From contig MICJ01000119.1 of NCBI GenBank assembly GCA_001830835.1, positions 3,091 through 38,260 on the forward strand: a DNA stretch of 35,170 nucleotides, written 5' to 3'. The position numbers were made by a program, and so were the translations under genes. Source of the DNA: Syntrophobacterales bacterium GWC2_56_13 (lineage in GTDB: Bacteria; Desulfobacterota; Syntrophia; Syntrophales; UBA5619). Positions 1 through 7,845 of the stretch are shown piece by piece. The notes beneath the pieces were generated by a model that was given only the letters and a program-made list of their open reading frames with translations, made no database searches and was not told the origin of the DNA. The first letter of the stretch is position 1. Each line of letters begins with the position of its first letter.

Positions 1-807
1 CTCCGCGACCGGATTGCGCGGATCACGAAAAAGATCGCGAAACCGGAGAAGCGTATCGCCTTCTTTGGCGGCTGCACGATCGATTTCGTCTTCCCCGAGA
101 CGGGGGAGTCGGTCTTCAAGGTCTTCCAGGATCTGAATATGGAGGCGCTCTTCCCCGAGGGGCAGAGCTGCTGCGGAAAGCCAGTGATTGCGATGGGGGA
201 CGAGGAGACGACACGGAAGATCGCCAGAGATAACATTGCGGCCCTGGAGGAGATGAATCCCGACGTGATCATCGCCGCCTGCCCCACCTGCACGGAATCC
301 CTCCAGCACTACGCCGAGCTCCTCAAGAAGGACCAGGAGTGGGGTCCCAGGGCGGAGCGGATGGCGAAAAAGGTCCGGGAGTTCTGCAGCTTCGTCGCCG
401 AGGAGTACGCAAAGCGCGGCCGGCTGACGAAGGCTGAAGGGGGGCCGAAGGTGACCTACCACGACTCCTGCCACATGAAGCGGGTCCTTATGATCGATAA
501 GGAGCCGCGCCGGCTCCTGGAGGCCGCCGGCTGCGAGCTCGTGGAGATGAAGGACGCCGACAAGTGCTGCGGCATGTCGGGGATCTTCGGGGTGAAGTAC
601 GCCGAGCTCTCCATGCCGATTCTGGAGCAGAAGATCGCGAACATCCGGGACACGGGCGCGGAGATTGCCGCCTGCGCCTGCTCGGGCTGCATGGTCCAGA
701 TCCAGGGCGGCCTCGACAAGCAGCTCCCCGGCGTCCGGATGAAACACGTGGCGGATATCCTGGCGGAGCAGATCAAGGGGGAAATATCCCCTAAGCAGCA
801 AAAGTAA
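1..807 (+). CDS. Fe-S oxidoreductase subunit with two CCG (cysteine-rich) domains, 5'-truncated by the window edge
   Basis: The reading frame is open from base 1, so the start lies outside the window; 268 residues are visible. Two tandem CCG domains are seen: FFGGC, then SCCGKP and AACPTC; and HDSCH, then KCCGMSG and CACSGC. In HdrD/HdrB, GlcF and LldE/LutA families such domains bind a 4Fe-4S cluster and pass electrons between a flavin dehydrogenase and an acceptor. A ferredoxin-type 4Fe-4S domain would be expected in the missing N-terminal part. It is probably the Fe-S subunit of a lactate, glycolate or other 2-hydroxyacid dehydrogenase or an Hdr-like complex; the substrate cannot be read from this fragment. 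Its 3' end overlaps the convergent neighbour by 17 bp. Confidence 0.85.
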   Translation, partial: LRDRIARITKKIAKPEKRIAFFGGCTIDFVFPETGESVFKVFQDLNMEALFPEGQSCCGKPVIAMGDEETTRKIARDNIAALEEMNPDVIIAACPTCTESLQHYAELLKKDQEWGPRAERMAKKVREFCSFVAEEYAKRGRLTKAEGGPKVTYHDSCHMKRVLMIDKEPRRLLEAAGCELVEMKDADKCCGMSGIFGVKYAELSMPILEQKIANIRDTGAEIAACACSGCMVQIQGGLDKQLPGVRMKHVADILAEQIKGEISPKQQK

Positions 808-1738
808 GCCGAGTGCCCGCCATGTTCAGGATAAAGCTCTCAGGCAGGGACGCCTCGATCTGCTGGATCGATTTCCGCCCAGTACAGTGCGTGGGGACGA
901 TGTAACGGGGGTTGATCTTCCGGAGCTCCTCGATCGTCCGGCCGACGATGGGCTCGAAGACCGGGCCGTTGAGGTGGAAACCGCCCATGATCACGTGAAC
1001 GGCTTCGACACCCGTCGCCTCGCGGGCATACCGGACTGTATTGACGATCCCGGAGTGCGCGCAACCGGACAGGACGATGAGCCCCTTCCCCTTCAGGTTC
1101 ATGCAGAGCGAGGTATCGTCCTCGATGTCGTCCTTCTTCTCAACGACCCCCTCCTCAAAATAGGCGTTCGGCATCCCCTTCTCGAACTCCGTCCGGCGCG
1201 GAATTTCACCTAAAAAGAGGACATCCCCGCCAAGCAGCGGCCGGGGCTCCTTAGCCTCCACGACCCTCGTCCCGGACACCTTGGTCATTTTCCTTGTAAA
1301 GCGCGGGTAGTACGCCTTGAACTCCTCGTCGATCTTCAGGTAGCGGGGCGCCTTGAAGGCCCCGGGATGGACGACGAGTTCAATGCCCGGCTTGCCGATC
1401 AGCTTCACCAGCTCTCGGAAGCCCCCCATGTGGTCGCCGTGGCTGTGGGAGAGGGCGATCGCCTCGATCTCCCCCATCGGCAAGCCCAGAGTCCTGGCGT
1501 TGAATGTCGCGCCGATCTCGGAGAATCCGAAATCGAAGAGCATCGTCCGCGTACGTTCGCCGGCTGTCGTCCGGATCACCGCCGAGAAACCGTGTTCGGC
1601 GAGGACCGATTTTCTTTCCTGCCCCTTCACGCGCGTACCTGCCCGATGGATCATGGCGCTGTTGTCCGTCGCCGTCATGTCGATGTAGTTGTCCTGGAGG
1701 GTGAGAATCTCCACCCGGTCGAGTTCATTGATGATCAT
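791..1738 (-). CDS. Metallo-beta-lactamase-fold protein, COG1237-like
   Basis: The protein is 315 residues from the ATG at 1738, chosen because a GGGAGGG Shine-Dalgarno lies just upstream; a longer frame to 1834 runs into a dispersed repeat and is unlikely to be coding. The metal-binding motif SHSHGDH is at residues 97-103, followed later by GCAHSG, GGFHL and VPTHCTG, a ligand set typical of the COG1237 branch, which includes archaeal dihydropterin-aminobenzene phosphate synthase-like proteins. A hydrolase or transferase with a dinuclear metal site in the cytoplasm is expected; no signal peptide is seen. The true substrate in bacteria is unknown to me. It is convergent with the Fe-S protein gene. 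Confidence 0.85.
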   Translation of the reverse strand: MIINELDRVEILTLQDNYIDMTATDNSAMIHRAGTRVKGQERKSVLAEHGFSAVIRTTAGERTRTMLFDFGFSEIGATFNARTLGLPMGEIEAIALSHSHGDHMGGFRELVKLIGKPGIELVVHPGAFKAPRYLKIDEEFKAYYPRFTRKMTKVSGTRVVEAKEPRPLLGGDVLFLGEIPRRTEFEKGMPNAYFEEGVVEKKDDIEDDTSLCMNLKGKGLIVLSGCAHSGIVNTVRYAREATGVEAVHVIMGGFHLNGPVFEPIVGRTIEELRKINPRYIVPTHCTGRKSIQQIEASLPESFILNMAGTRLTFAA

Positions 1739-1764
1739 AACCGCCCTCCCGATGTTGACGGCTA

Positions 1765-1922
1765 CGTAGAAAGTCCGGATGCTGCGTTGCGCTTCATCCT
1801 TCGTCATTGCGGCGTACGCCACAGTACGCCTCATTCCTCAGGATTCGCGCGCCTTGCCTGCGGACTTTCTACGAAGCCATCCCCAATTCAAGGCTTTTGA
1901 GACTTTTTACGAGAGCGTCAAT
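1765..1922. repeat. Structured intergenic repeat, copy 1
   Basis: The segment is closely similar to 2533-2691. It is bounded by a perfect 13-bp inverted repeat (1765-1777 against 1861-1873) and holds an inner hairpin with the stem GGCGTAC/GTACGCC and a six-base loop. A conserved tail of about 50 bp follows the outer inverted repeat (AAGGCTTTT core). The loop differs from copy 2 while the stem does not. It lies between the start of the MBL-fold gene and the end of mobB. It resembles REP/MITE-type elements; no transposase is linked. Confidence 0.85.
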
Positions 1923-1978
1923 GTACCGTCTGTCTTTTTCCACAGAGCAAATCGAGCGTACTGCCTAACACCGATGGT

Positions 1979-2479
1979 TTATGCCTGCCGGGCGAGAAAT
2001 CGCCCCTCGATCAGATCCGCGAGACCCGCTGCATCGTTCCAGTCGAACCAGGGCGCTTCCGCGGAAACCGGATGATCCCCGGCGAGAGCGATGAGATTCT
2101 CCTCAGAGCCGCAGAGACGCTCCCTTCTGAGATCCGTCCGGAAGACCTCGATCTTGGGGTGAGGGTTCTGCTTGTACCCCTCCGCGAGGATGATGTCCGC
2201 GTTGCGGATGTAAAGGTCCCGTATCTCTGCGAGTTCATAATCCCTCGCCGTATCCTCGATCACGGCGATCCGGGAGGGCGAGGCGACGACCGTCGCGACG
2301 GCGCCGGCCTGCTTGTGGCGCCAGCTGTCCTTTCCCTCGCGGTCGATCTCGAAGCCGTGGCGGTTGTGCTTGATCGTCGCCACGCGAAAGCCGCGGCGAG
2401 TCAGCTCAGCGACGAGCTTCTCGATGAGCGTGGTCTTGCCGGAACCGGATTTGCCGACGATGGACACGATGGGTATCAT
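1979..2479 (-). CDS. mobB: Molybdopterin-guanine dinucleotide biosynthesis adapter MobB
   Basis: The protein has 166 residues. The N-terminus carries a P-loop, GKSGSGKTT at residues 9-17, followed by LIEKLVAEL and the family-typical TIKHNRHGFEIDREGKDSW stretch, then HKQAGA. MobB is a GTP-binding protein that assists MobA in attaching GMP to molybdopterin. Its length matches stand-alone MobB. The ATG at 2479 immediately precedes the P-loop strand; no strong ribosome binding site is seen. It is flanked on both sides by copies of the same structured repeat. Molybdenum or tungsten cofactor fits the nearby fdhE, which serves formate dehydrogenase. Confidence 0.9.
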   Translation of the reverse strand: MIPIVSIVGKSGSGKTTLIEKLVAELTRRGFRVATIKHNRHGFEIDREGKDSWRHKQAGAVATVVASPSRIAVIEDTARDYELAEIRDLYIRNADIILAEGYKQNPHPKIEVFRTDLRRERLCGSEENLIALAGDHPVSAEAPWFDWNDAAGLADLIEGRFLARQA

Positions 2480-2532
2480 GCGGTGATCATAGCCTATTCA
2501 GGCCGGATTGGCCATGTAATTTTGACAACTTC

Positions 2533-2691
2533 GTAAAAAGTCCGGATGCTGCGTTGCGCTTCACCCTTCGTCATTGCGGCGTACGTCTATGTACGCCTCA
2601 TTCCTCATGGTTCGCGCGCCTTGCCTGCGGAACTTTTTACGAAGCCGTCCTACATTCAAGGCTTTTACGACTTGTTACGAGATCATCAATT
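2533..2691. repeat. Structured intergenic repeat, copy 2
   Basis: This is the second copy of the 1765-1922 element, in the same orientation. Its outer arms (2529-2544 and 2628-2644) pair with a single bulged base, and the inner GGCGTAC/GTACGCC hairpin is kept with a different loop. Compared with copy 1, the left arm has A where copy 1 has G, and the right arm has the matching T for C, so pairing is preserved. It lies between mobB and oadB. Confidence 0.85.
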
Positions 2692-2736
2692 TTCGCATGA
2701 GGAGCTTGCGGGTTGTACTCCCGGTCATAATGCGTA

Positions 2737-2763
2737 CAGGCCGGGTCGAAACGACCCGGCCTG
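2737..2763 (-). terminator. Perfect 12-bp hairpin downstream of oadB
   Basis: The arm CAGGCCGGGTCG at 2737-2748 is perfectly complementary to 2752-2763, with a three-base loop. It lies 56 bp past the stop of oadB on the minus strand, as expected for the end of the oadG-oadB transcript. There is no T-tract on either side, so termination is inferred from position and stem strength only; an mRNA-end stabiliser is the alternative. Confidence 0.5.
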
Positions 2764-2818
2764 CTGCGAACCGCATCCCCCGGAAAGGGTTGGCGTTGAT
2801 TTACCGGAACTTGATGCC

Positions 2819-3967
2819 TTAACGGATGATCCCCATCCCCGCCAGTACCGACAGCATGACCGCCGCGGCGATGACCGAACCGACCTGGCCGCCGGCGTTG
2901 GCGCCCATTGCGTGCATGAGCAGATAGCTCTTCTTGTTCCACTTCGCACCTTCGCGCTGGACGACGCGAGCCGCCATCGGAAAGGCGGAGATCCCGGCCG
3001 CGCCGATCAGGGGGTTGACCTTTCCGCCGGTGGCGACCCGCATGACCTTGCCCATCAGGACGCCGCAGACCGTATCGAGGCAGATGGCCACGAAACCGAG
3101 CGCCAGGATGATCAGGGTCTGCGGCTTGATGAAGGCGCTTCCCACCATGGTCGCGCCGATGCAGAGACCGAGGAAGAGGGTCACGACATTGGCGATTTCA
3201 TTCTCCGACGCCTTGGTCAGGCGGCTCACGACGCCGGATTCACGCATCAGGTTTCCCAGCATGATCGTCCCAAGGAGGGGGAGACCCTTCGGGGCGATAA
3301 GGCCGCCCAGGACCGTGATGACCAGGGGGAAGAGCATCTTCGTCGTCTTGGAGACCGGCTTGGCCACGGCCTTCATGACGGTCATGCGTTCCTTCTTCGT
3401 CGTCAGAAGCCTCATGATCGGCGGCTGGATGACCGGCACCAGCGACATGTAGGAATAGGCCGCCACCGACACGGCGCCGAGGAGATGCGGGGCGTACTTC
3501 GACGTGACGTAGATGGCCGTCGGCCCGTCGCAGGCCCCGATGATCCCGATGGAAACCGCGTCAAGCTGGGGGAAACCCAGCGCCAGGGCAATGATCAGCG
3601 TGATGAAAATCCCGAACTGGCCCGCCGCGCCGAGGAGGAAGGTCGACGGCTGGGCGAGGACCGGTCCGAAGTCCGTCATCGCACCGATGCCGATGAAGAT
3701 CAAAAGCGGGAAGAGCTCCGTCGTGATCCCGGCGTCATAGATGGCCCGGATGAACCCCTCGTTGCTCATGACATCCGAAAGAGGGATATTGACCAAAATA
3801 CATCCGAAACCGATGGGAACCAACAGGAGAGGCTCGCAGTCCTTCTTGATCCCAAGATAGAGGAGGACGAAACCCACGATAAGCATGATACCGTTGCGCC
3901 AGTCGCCCGCGAGCATCTGAAATCCGATGGTGAGGCCGCTGAGGCCGTTTACGATTGCGTCTGCCAT
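2819..3967 (-). CDS. oadB: Sodium-translocating decarboxylase beta subunit (OadB/GcdB/MmdB family)
   Basis: The protein is a 382-residue, very hydrophobic polytopic membrane protein. It contains the family hallmark DGPTAIYVTSK in the middle of the chain, with the Asp known to be essential for sodium transport, plus GFVLLYLGI, GAMTDFGP, and GANAGGQVGSVIAAA near the C-terminus. Beta subunits decarboxylate carboxybiotin and couple this to sodium export. Which acyl-CoA or keto acid is served (oxaloacetate, methylmalonyl-CoA, glutaconyl-CoA) cannot be decided because the alpha and biotin subunits are not here. The ribosome binding site AAGGAGG lies inside the end of the upstream gamma-like gene, indicating translational coupling. 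Confidence 0.93.
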   Translation of the reverse strand: MADAIVNGLSGLTIGFQMLAGDWRNGIMLIVGFVLLYLGIKKDCEPLLLVPIGFGCILVNIPLSDVMSNEGFIRAIYDAGITTELFPLLIFIGIGAMTDFGPVLAQPSTFLLGAAGQFGIFITLIIALALGFPQLDAVSIGIIGACDGPTAIYVTSKYAPHLLGAVSVAAYSYMSLVPVIQPPIMRLLTTKKERMTVMKAVAKPVSKTTKMLFPLVITVLGGLIAPKGLPLLGTIMLGNLMRESGVVSRLTKASENEIANVVTLFLGLCIGATMVGSAFIKPQTLIILALGFVAICLDTVCGVLMGKVMRVATGGKVNPLIGAAGISAFPMAARVVQREGAKWNKKSYLLMHAMGANAGGQVGSVIAAAVMLSVLAGMGIIR

Positions 3968-3970
3968 GAT

Positions 3971-4108
3971 CTACGCCTCCTTCTTTTCCGGCTTTTCAGG
4001 GAACAGTTTCCCCAAAAGCCCCATGACGAGGCTCATGATCCACAGGGTCAGGATCGTTCCCCCCATTCCGCAGATGAGCATTGTAATCCCGAATGTAAAA
4101 TTGTCCAT
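3971..4108 (-). CDS. Small OadG-like gamma subunit, 45 aa
   Basis: This short gene starts at the ATG at 4106-4108 behind a strong GGAGGTG site and ends with TAG just 3 bp before the oadB start. The product has one predicted membrane helix (about residues 8-33, rich in Leu, Ile, Met and Gly) followed by a short charged tail (PEKPEKKEA). This is the architecture of the gamma subunit of sodium-pump decarboxylases, a single-helix scaffold next to the beta subunit, although at 45 residues it is shorter than usual and lacks the long Pro/Ala linker and zinc-binding C-terminus. The assignment rests on size, topology and operon position rather than clear sequence similarity. Confidence 0.75.
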   Translation of the reverse strand: MDNFTFGITMLICGMGGTILTLWIMSLVMGLLGKLFPEKPEKKEA

Positions 4109-4182
4109 GCAATGCACCTCCGTTACGGTCCGTTAAGCGTCTGCTGAATAACTTACCAGATTCCCCCTATGAATTACCGGCT

Positions 4183-4211
4183 TGAATACCGGAGCCCCCC
4201 TGGGATGTCAA
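4183..4211 (-). promoter_or_regulatory. Sigma-70-type promoter for oadG-oadB
   Basis: On the minus strand, TTGACA (4206-4211) is separated by exactly 17 bp from TATTCA (4183-4188). It reads toward the OadG-like start at 4108, leaving a leader of about 70 nt. The divergent fdhE promoter lies 160 bp away in the same gap. Confidence 0.65.
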
Positions 4212-4373
4212 GCCCAAAGTGATACCCCTTTGGGGAGCGGAGACACCCGGAGATCATGGCGCATCAGCGGGATCTTGTCGCCTTCCGATCGCAGCGGAAA
4301 GCCACTCACAACCTTTTGCAATCCCTGAATTATTTTTAAAAGCTTGTTCCGCCGCGAGCCTGGCAAATATCGC

Positions 4374-4402
4374 TTGAACTTGCCTGCGAAAGGGGATATA
4401 CA
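4374..4402 (+). promoter_or_regulatory. Sigma-70-type promoter for fdhE-nth
   Basis: TTGAAC (4374-4379) and TATACA (4397-4402) are spaced by 17 bp, about 38 bp before the fdhE ATG. Together with the divergent minus-strand promoter it accounts for the 331-bp gap 4109-4439, in which I see no other gene. Confidence 0.6.
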
Positions 4403-4439
4403 GCGGCATACTTCACAAACGATAAGGAGAAAAACCGGC

Positions 4440-5276
4440 ATGGCATCAATATTGAGGGATTCTTTGCAGACGATACAGACGTACAGGAAAATGAACCCCC
4501 ACTACACGGAGCTATTGGATATCCTGGAGGAGATCCTGATCCTCCGGGAAGAGTACCGCCGCCGGATGAAGGGGGAGATCTTTCCCGTCGAGGAAAAGCT
4601 GATTGCGGCCAAGATGGCGGGAGGATTTCCACTCGTGGACTTTTCTTCGCTCAGCTGCGACCTTACGGAACCAAAAGAGTATTTTCTGGCCCTCCTTGGG
4701 ATTGCGGAGAAGCGTGATCCCGGAGAGACGGTAGAAATGGCAAGGAAAATCCGCAGCGGCGAAATTCTTTTTCATGACCTGATCTATGAATCATTTAACC
4801 CTCTGCCCGATGAAGAAGAGGCTGCGGAAGACGAGGAAGATGCCTCCTTCGACCTCGTGGAGCTCTTCATTGAAGAGAGCCTGAGACCGGCCTTGGAACA
4901 GGTCGTGGCGCGCCACGGCGATGCAGTCACGAAGGCAGACTGGTCGGAGGGCTACTGCCCCATCTGCGGGCGGGAACCCAAGATCGGCGAGATCCGGGAT
5001 GAGGAGGAAACGCGTTACCTCTTCTGCAACCAGTGCGGGTTTCAGTGGAGTTTCCGGCGGATCAGATGCCCCTTTTGCGGGAACGAAGAACAGCAGACCC
5101 TCGCCTACTTCACGATCGAAGGGGACGAGCGGTACCGCGTCGATGTCTGCAATGCGTGCAAACGGTACATCAAGATCGTCGATTTCAGGGAAACGAACAG
5201 GAAGGCGGACATGGACGTGGAGGACATCGCCACGCTCCATCTGGATATGCTGGCCAATGACGAGGGCTACGACTAA
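4440..5276 (+). CDS. fdhE: Formate dehydrogenase accessory protein FdhE
   Basis: The protein is 278 residues from the ATG at 4440, chosen for the AAGGAGA site 10 bp upstream; the frame is open 32 codons further but passes through the promoter. The C-terminal half carries four CxxC pairs: C173/C176, C196/C199, C210/C213 and C237/C240, the rubredoxin-like metal-binding pattern of FdhE. FdhE is needed to activate formate dehydrogenases; it binds iron and interacts with the catalytic subunit. The N-terminal half is helical with an acidic linker (about residues 124-135). A formate dehydrogenase is not in the window, but mobB nearby serves the same cofactor pathway. Confidence 0.9.
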   Translation: MASILRDSLQTIQTYRKMNPHYTELLDILEEILILREEYRRRMKGEIFPVEEKLIAAKMAGGFPLVDFSSLSCDLTEPKEYFLALLGIAEKRDPGETVEMARKIRSGEILFHDLIYESFNPLPDEEEAAEDEEDASFDLVELFIEESLRPALEQVVARHGDAVTKADWSEGYCPICGREPKIGEIRDEEETRYLFCNQCGFQWSFRRIRCPFCGNEEQQTLAYFTIEGDERYRVDVCNACKRYIKIVDFRETNRKADMDVEDIATLHLDMLANDEGYD

Positions 5277-5303
5277 CGACCCCTCCGCAGTCAGAGAACG
5301 CGC

Positions 5304-5960
5304 ATGGACGACCGGCATATGGCGGAGATCATCCGCCTTTTAGAGAAGGAGCTGAAAAAGCGGGAACTCCCCATCGTCTCGCAACTGGCTCACGAGCGTC
5401 GCAATCCCTTTGAGATCCTGATCTCCACTCTCCTGAGTCTCCGGACCAAGGACGAGGTGACGGCGGCGGCTACGGAGAGGCTCTTCGCCCTGGCCTCCAC
5501 GCCGGAGGAGATGCTCCGGCATTCCGAAGAGGAGATCCAAAAGGCGATCTACCCCGTCGGATTTTACCGGAACAAGGCTGCGACGATCCTTCACGTCTGC
5601 CGGGAGCTGATCGCGCGCTTTCATTCCCTTGTACCGGAGACGCTCGAAGAGCTTCTGACGCTTAAGGGGGTAGGCCGAAAGACGGCCAACCTCGTTTTTT
5701 CCCTCGGTTTCAACGGGGCGGGTCTCTGCGTGGATACCCATGTACACCGGATCTCCAACCGTCTTGGCTATGTCCGGACGAAAACCCCCGAAGAGACGGA
5801 ATTCGCCCTCCGGGAAAAGCTTCCGGTAAAATACTGGTCCCGCTACAATACCCTTCTGGTCGCCTTCGGGAGGAACACCTGCCGTCCCATTTCGCCCCTC
5901 TGCAGCGACTGCCCGGTGGCGGCGCTTTGCGACCGGATCGGCGTGACTAAAAGCCGCTGA
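5304..5960 (+). CDS. nth: Endonuclease III
   Basis: The protein is 218 residues. The helix-hairpin-helix LKGVGRKTA is at residues 120-128 with catalytic Lys126; the catalytic Asp144 lies in VDTHVHR; and the C-terminal 4Fe-4S cluster loop has C193-x6-C200-x2-C203-x5-C209, the exact family spacing. It removes oxidised pyrimidines and nicks the abasic site in base excision repair. The lesion-pocket segment reads LLSLRTKD rather than the enteric LLSAQATD, so the Gln used by E. coli Nth is replaced by Arg. It follows fdhE by 27 bp and is probably co-transcribed. A second in-frame Met at residue 6 is a possible start. Confidence 0.93.
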   Translation: MDDRHMAEIIRLLEKELKKRELPIVSQLAHERRNPFEILISTLLSLRTKDEVTAAATERLFALASTPEEMLRHSEEEIQKAIYPVGFYRNKAATILHVCRELIARFHSLVPETLEELLTLKGVGRKTANLVFSLGFNGAGLCVDTHVHRISNRLGYVRTKTPEETEFALREKLPVKYWSRYNTLLVAFGRNTCRPISPLCSDCPVAALCDRIGVTKSR

Positions 5961-5970
5961 TAAAATAATA

Positions 5971-5999
5971 TTGACTAATATCGGCATGCTGTCTATGAT
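5971..5999 (+). promoter_or_regulatory. Strong sigma-70-type promoter for gap-tpiA-secG
   Basis: TTGACT (5971-5976), a 17-bp spacer and TATGAT (5994-5999) form a near-consensus promoter immediately after nth. The AAAGGAGGT ribosome binding site of gap is at about 6042-6050. Confidence 0.75.
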
Positions 6000-6055
6000 T
6001 TAACATCTAATAATTCATCGCCTTAAAAGTCTATTTCCCTCAAAGGAGGTCAGTC

Positions 6056-7072
6056 ATGGCAATTAGAGCAGCGATCAATGGATTCGGCAGAATCGGCAGA
6101 TACCTCGTCCGGGCGTGTCTCGGCTGCGATGAGATCGCAATTGTGGCGATCAACTCCCGGGCCAGGCCCGACAATCTGGCCCATCTTCTCAAGTATGATT
6201 CGGTGCACGGAAAGATCGGCGCCGAAATCGCGGTGGAAGACGGCCATCTCGTCGTCAACGGGGAAAAGATCCTGATCACGGCGGTGACCTCGCCTCTGTC
6301 CGATCTCCCGTGGAAAAAACTGGGCATCGACATCGTCCTCGAAGCGACAGGAGAGTTCCGGAAAAAGGACGACGTGATCGGACACATCACGGCAGGAGCC
6401 AAGAAGGTGATCCTTGCGGTCCCCGGCAAGGGGATCGACGGGACATTCGTCATGGGGGTGAACGAGGAGACCTACGACCCGGGGAGGCACCATATCGTCT
6501 CCAACGCCTCCTGTACGACGAACTGCCTCGCCCCGGTGGCGAAGGTCCTCCACGACGAGTTCACCATCGTCAAGGGGCTGATGACGACTGTCCACTCCTA
6601 CACGATGGACCAGCGGCTCCTCGACGGCTCCCATAAAGACTTGAGAAGAGGCCGTGCGGCGGCCCTGTCCATCGTGCCGACCTCGACCGGAGCGGCCAGG
6701 GCGGTCACCGAGGTGATCCCGGCGCTCAAGGGCAAGCTCGACGGTGCGGCGCTCCGGGTCCCGACACCCAACGTTTCTCTCATCGATCTGGCTGTGGAAG
6801 TCGGAAGGAACGTCACCGTCCAGGAGGTCAACGAGGCATTGAGGACGGCGGCGGCAGGAAAGATGAAGGGGATCATCGATATCTGCGATGAGGAGCTTGT
6901 CTCCATAGACTTCACGGGCAGCCCCTATTCGGCCATCGTGGACGCCCCCTTGACGGCGGTGATCGGCGGCAACTTCGTCAAGGTCTTCGCCTGGTACGAC
7001 AACGAAAGCGGCTACGCCTGCCGGATGAGGGATCTCGCCATGTACATCGGACGCCGGTCGTTCGGAGGTTAA
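6056..7072 (+). CDS. gap: Glyceraldehyde-3-phosphate dehydrogenase, probable NADP-accepting variant
   Basis: The protein is 338 residues and full length. The Rossmann motif NGFGRIGR starts at residue 8; the active site SNASCTTNC contains Cys153, with His180 in TTVHSY. It interconverts glyceraldehyde-3-phosphate and 1,3-bisphosphoglycerate. Two cofactor positions are unusual: the Asp that normally ends the second beta strand and rejects the 2'-phosphate of NADP is Ser34, followed by Arg (AINSRA); and the usual Leu-Pro after DQR-LD is Gly-Ser (DQRLLDGSHKD), resembling the Ala-Ser of chloroplast NADP enzymes. This suggests NADP or dual use, inferred from residues only. The start has an excellent AAAGGAGGT site. 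It is first gene of an operon with tpiA, one base apart. Confidence 0.93.
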   Translation: MAIRAAINGFGRIGRYLVRACLGCDEIAIVAINSRARPDNLAHLLKYDSVHGKIGAEIAVEDGHLVVNGEKILITAVTSPLSDLPWKKLGIDIVLEATGEFRKKDDVIGHITAGAKKVILAVPGKGIDGTFVMGVNEETYDPGRHHIVSNASCTTNCLAPVAKVLHDEFTIVKGLMTTVHSYTMDQRLLDGSHKDLRRGRAAALSIVPTSTGAARAVTEVIPALKGKLDGAALRVPTPNVSLIDLAVEVGRNVTVQEVNEALRTAAAGKMKGIIDICDEELVSIDFTGSPYSAIVDAPLTAVIGGNFVKVFAWYDNESGYACRMRDLAMYIGRRSFGG

Positions 7073-7073
7073 A

Positions 7074-7826
7074 ATGATCCGGCCGGTGATCGCTGGGAAC
7101 TGGAAGATGAACAAGAAGATCGCGGAGGCGGTCGATTTCGCTTCGCGCCTTCGGTATGACCTCGAAGCGCCGCCGGATCGGGAGGTGATCATCGCCCCGC
7201 CCTTCACGGCGCTCCAGGCCGTGGCGGAGGTCCTCCGGGGATCGGCCATCCGCCTGGCCGCCCAGAACCTCCACGAGGCCGAAAAGGGGGCGTATACCGG
7301 CGAGATCTCCGGCGGAATGCTCAGCGAGGCCGGTTGCGAATACGTTATCGTCGGCCACTCGGAGAGGCGCACCCTCTTCGGCGAGGGGAACGAAACCGTG
7401 AACCGGAAGCTCCGGGCGACCATCGCGGCGAGGTTGAAACCGATTTTCTGCCTCGGAGAGACCCTTAGAGAGAGAGAAGAAGACAGGACCAAAGCGGTCA
7501 TCGAGCGGCAGTTAAAAGAAGGATTGAATAATTTGACTGCCGGTGATATAGGGCGATCTCTACTCGCCTATGAGCCGGTCTGGGCGATCGGCACCGGCAG
7601 AACGGCAAGCCCGGAACAGGCCGAGGAGGTTCACCGCTTCATCCGGGAATGGATCGCCGGCCGGTACGGGCGGGAAAAGGCGGAAGAGCTGGCAATTCTC
7701 TACGGGGGAAGCGTCACGCCGAAGAATATCGCCGAGTTGATGCTCCAGCAGGACATCGACGGGGCGCTGGTCGGAGGGGCCAGTCTGGATGCAGCATCGT
7801 TCCTGCAAATTGTAAGGTATGAATAA
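7074..7826 (+). CDS. tpiA: Triosephosphate isomerase
   Basis: The protein is 250 residues, normal length. Catalytic residues are all present at canonical positions: Lys11 in GNWKMN, His95 in VGHSERR, and Glu167 in AYEPVWAIGTG, with the phosphate-gripping YGGSV near the C-terminus. It interconverts dihydroxyacetone phosphate and glyceraldehyde-3-phosphate. The start is one base after the gap stop and its GGAGG site lies within the gap stop region, so translation is coupled. The common gap-pgk-tpiA order is broken here: pgk is absent from the cluster. Confidence 0.96.
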   Translation: MIRPVIAGNWKMNKKIAEAVDFASRLRYDLEAPPDREVIIAPPFTALQAVAEVLRGSAIRLAAQNLHEAEKGAYTGEISGGMLSEAGCEYVIVGHSERRTLFGEGNETVNRKLRATIAARLKPIFCLGETLREREEDRTKAVIERQLKEGLNNLTAGDIGRSLLAYEPVWAIGTGRTASPEQAEEVHRFIREWIAGRYGREKAEELAILYGGSVTPKNIAELMLQQDIDGALVGGASLDAASFLQIVRYE

Positions 7827-7845
7827 CATTCGCGGGGTATAACAA

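Noticed and set aside
2546-4147. 533-codon plus-strand open frame
   Set aside because: It is antisense to oadB and the OadG-like gene, is full of charged residues (Asp, Arg, His) typical of a reverse-strand shadow of a membrane protein, and begins inside a repeat.
4340-4400. Sigma-54 promoter before fdhE
   Set aside because: A TGGCA-like box is present, but the GG to GC spacing does not match; the TTGAAC-17-TATACA pair explains the start better.
4208-4441. 77-codon minus-strand frame before fdhE
   Set aside because: It covers the fdhE promoter and has no recognisable features.
6050-7501. 483-codon minus-strand open frame
   Set aside because: Shadow of gap and tpiA, which have complete active sites.
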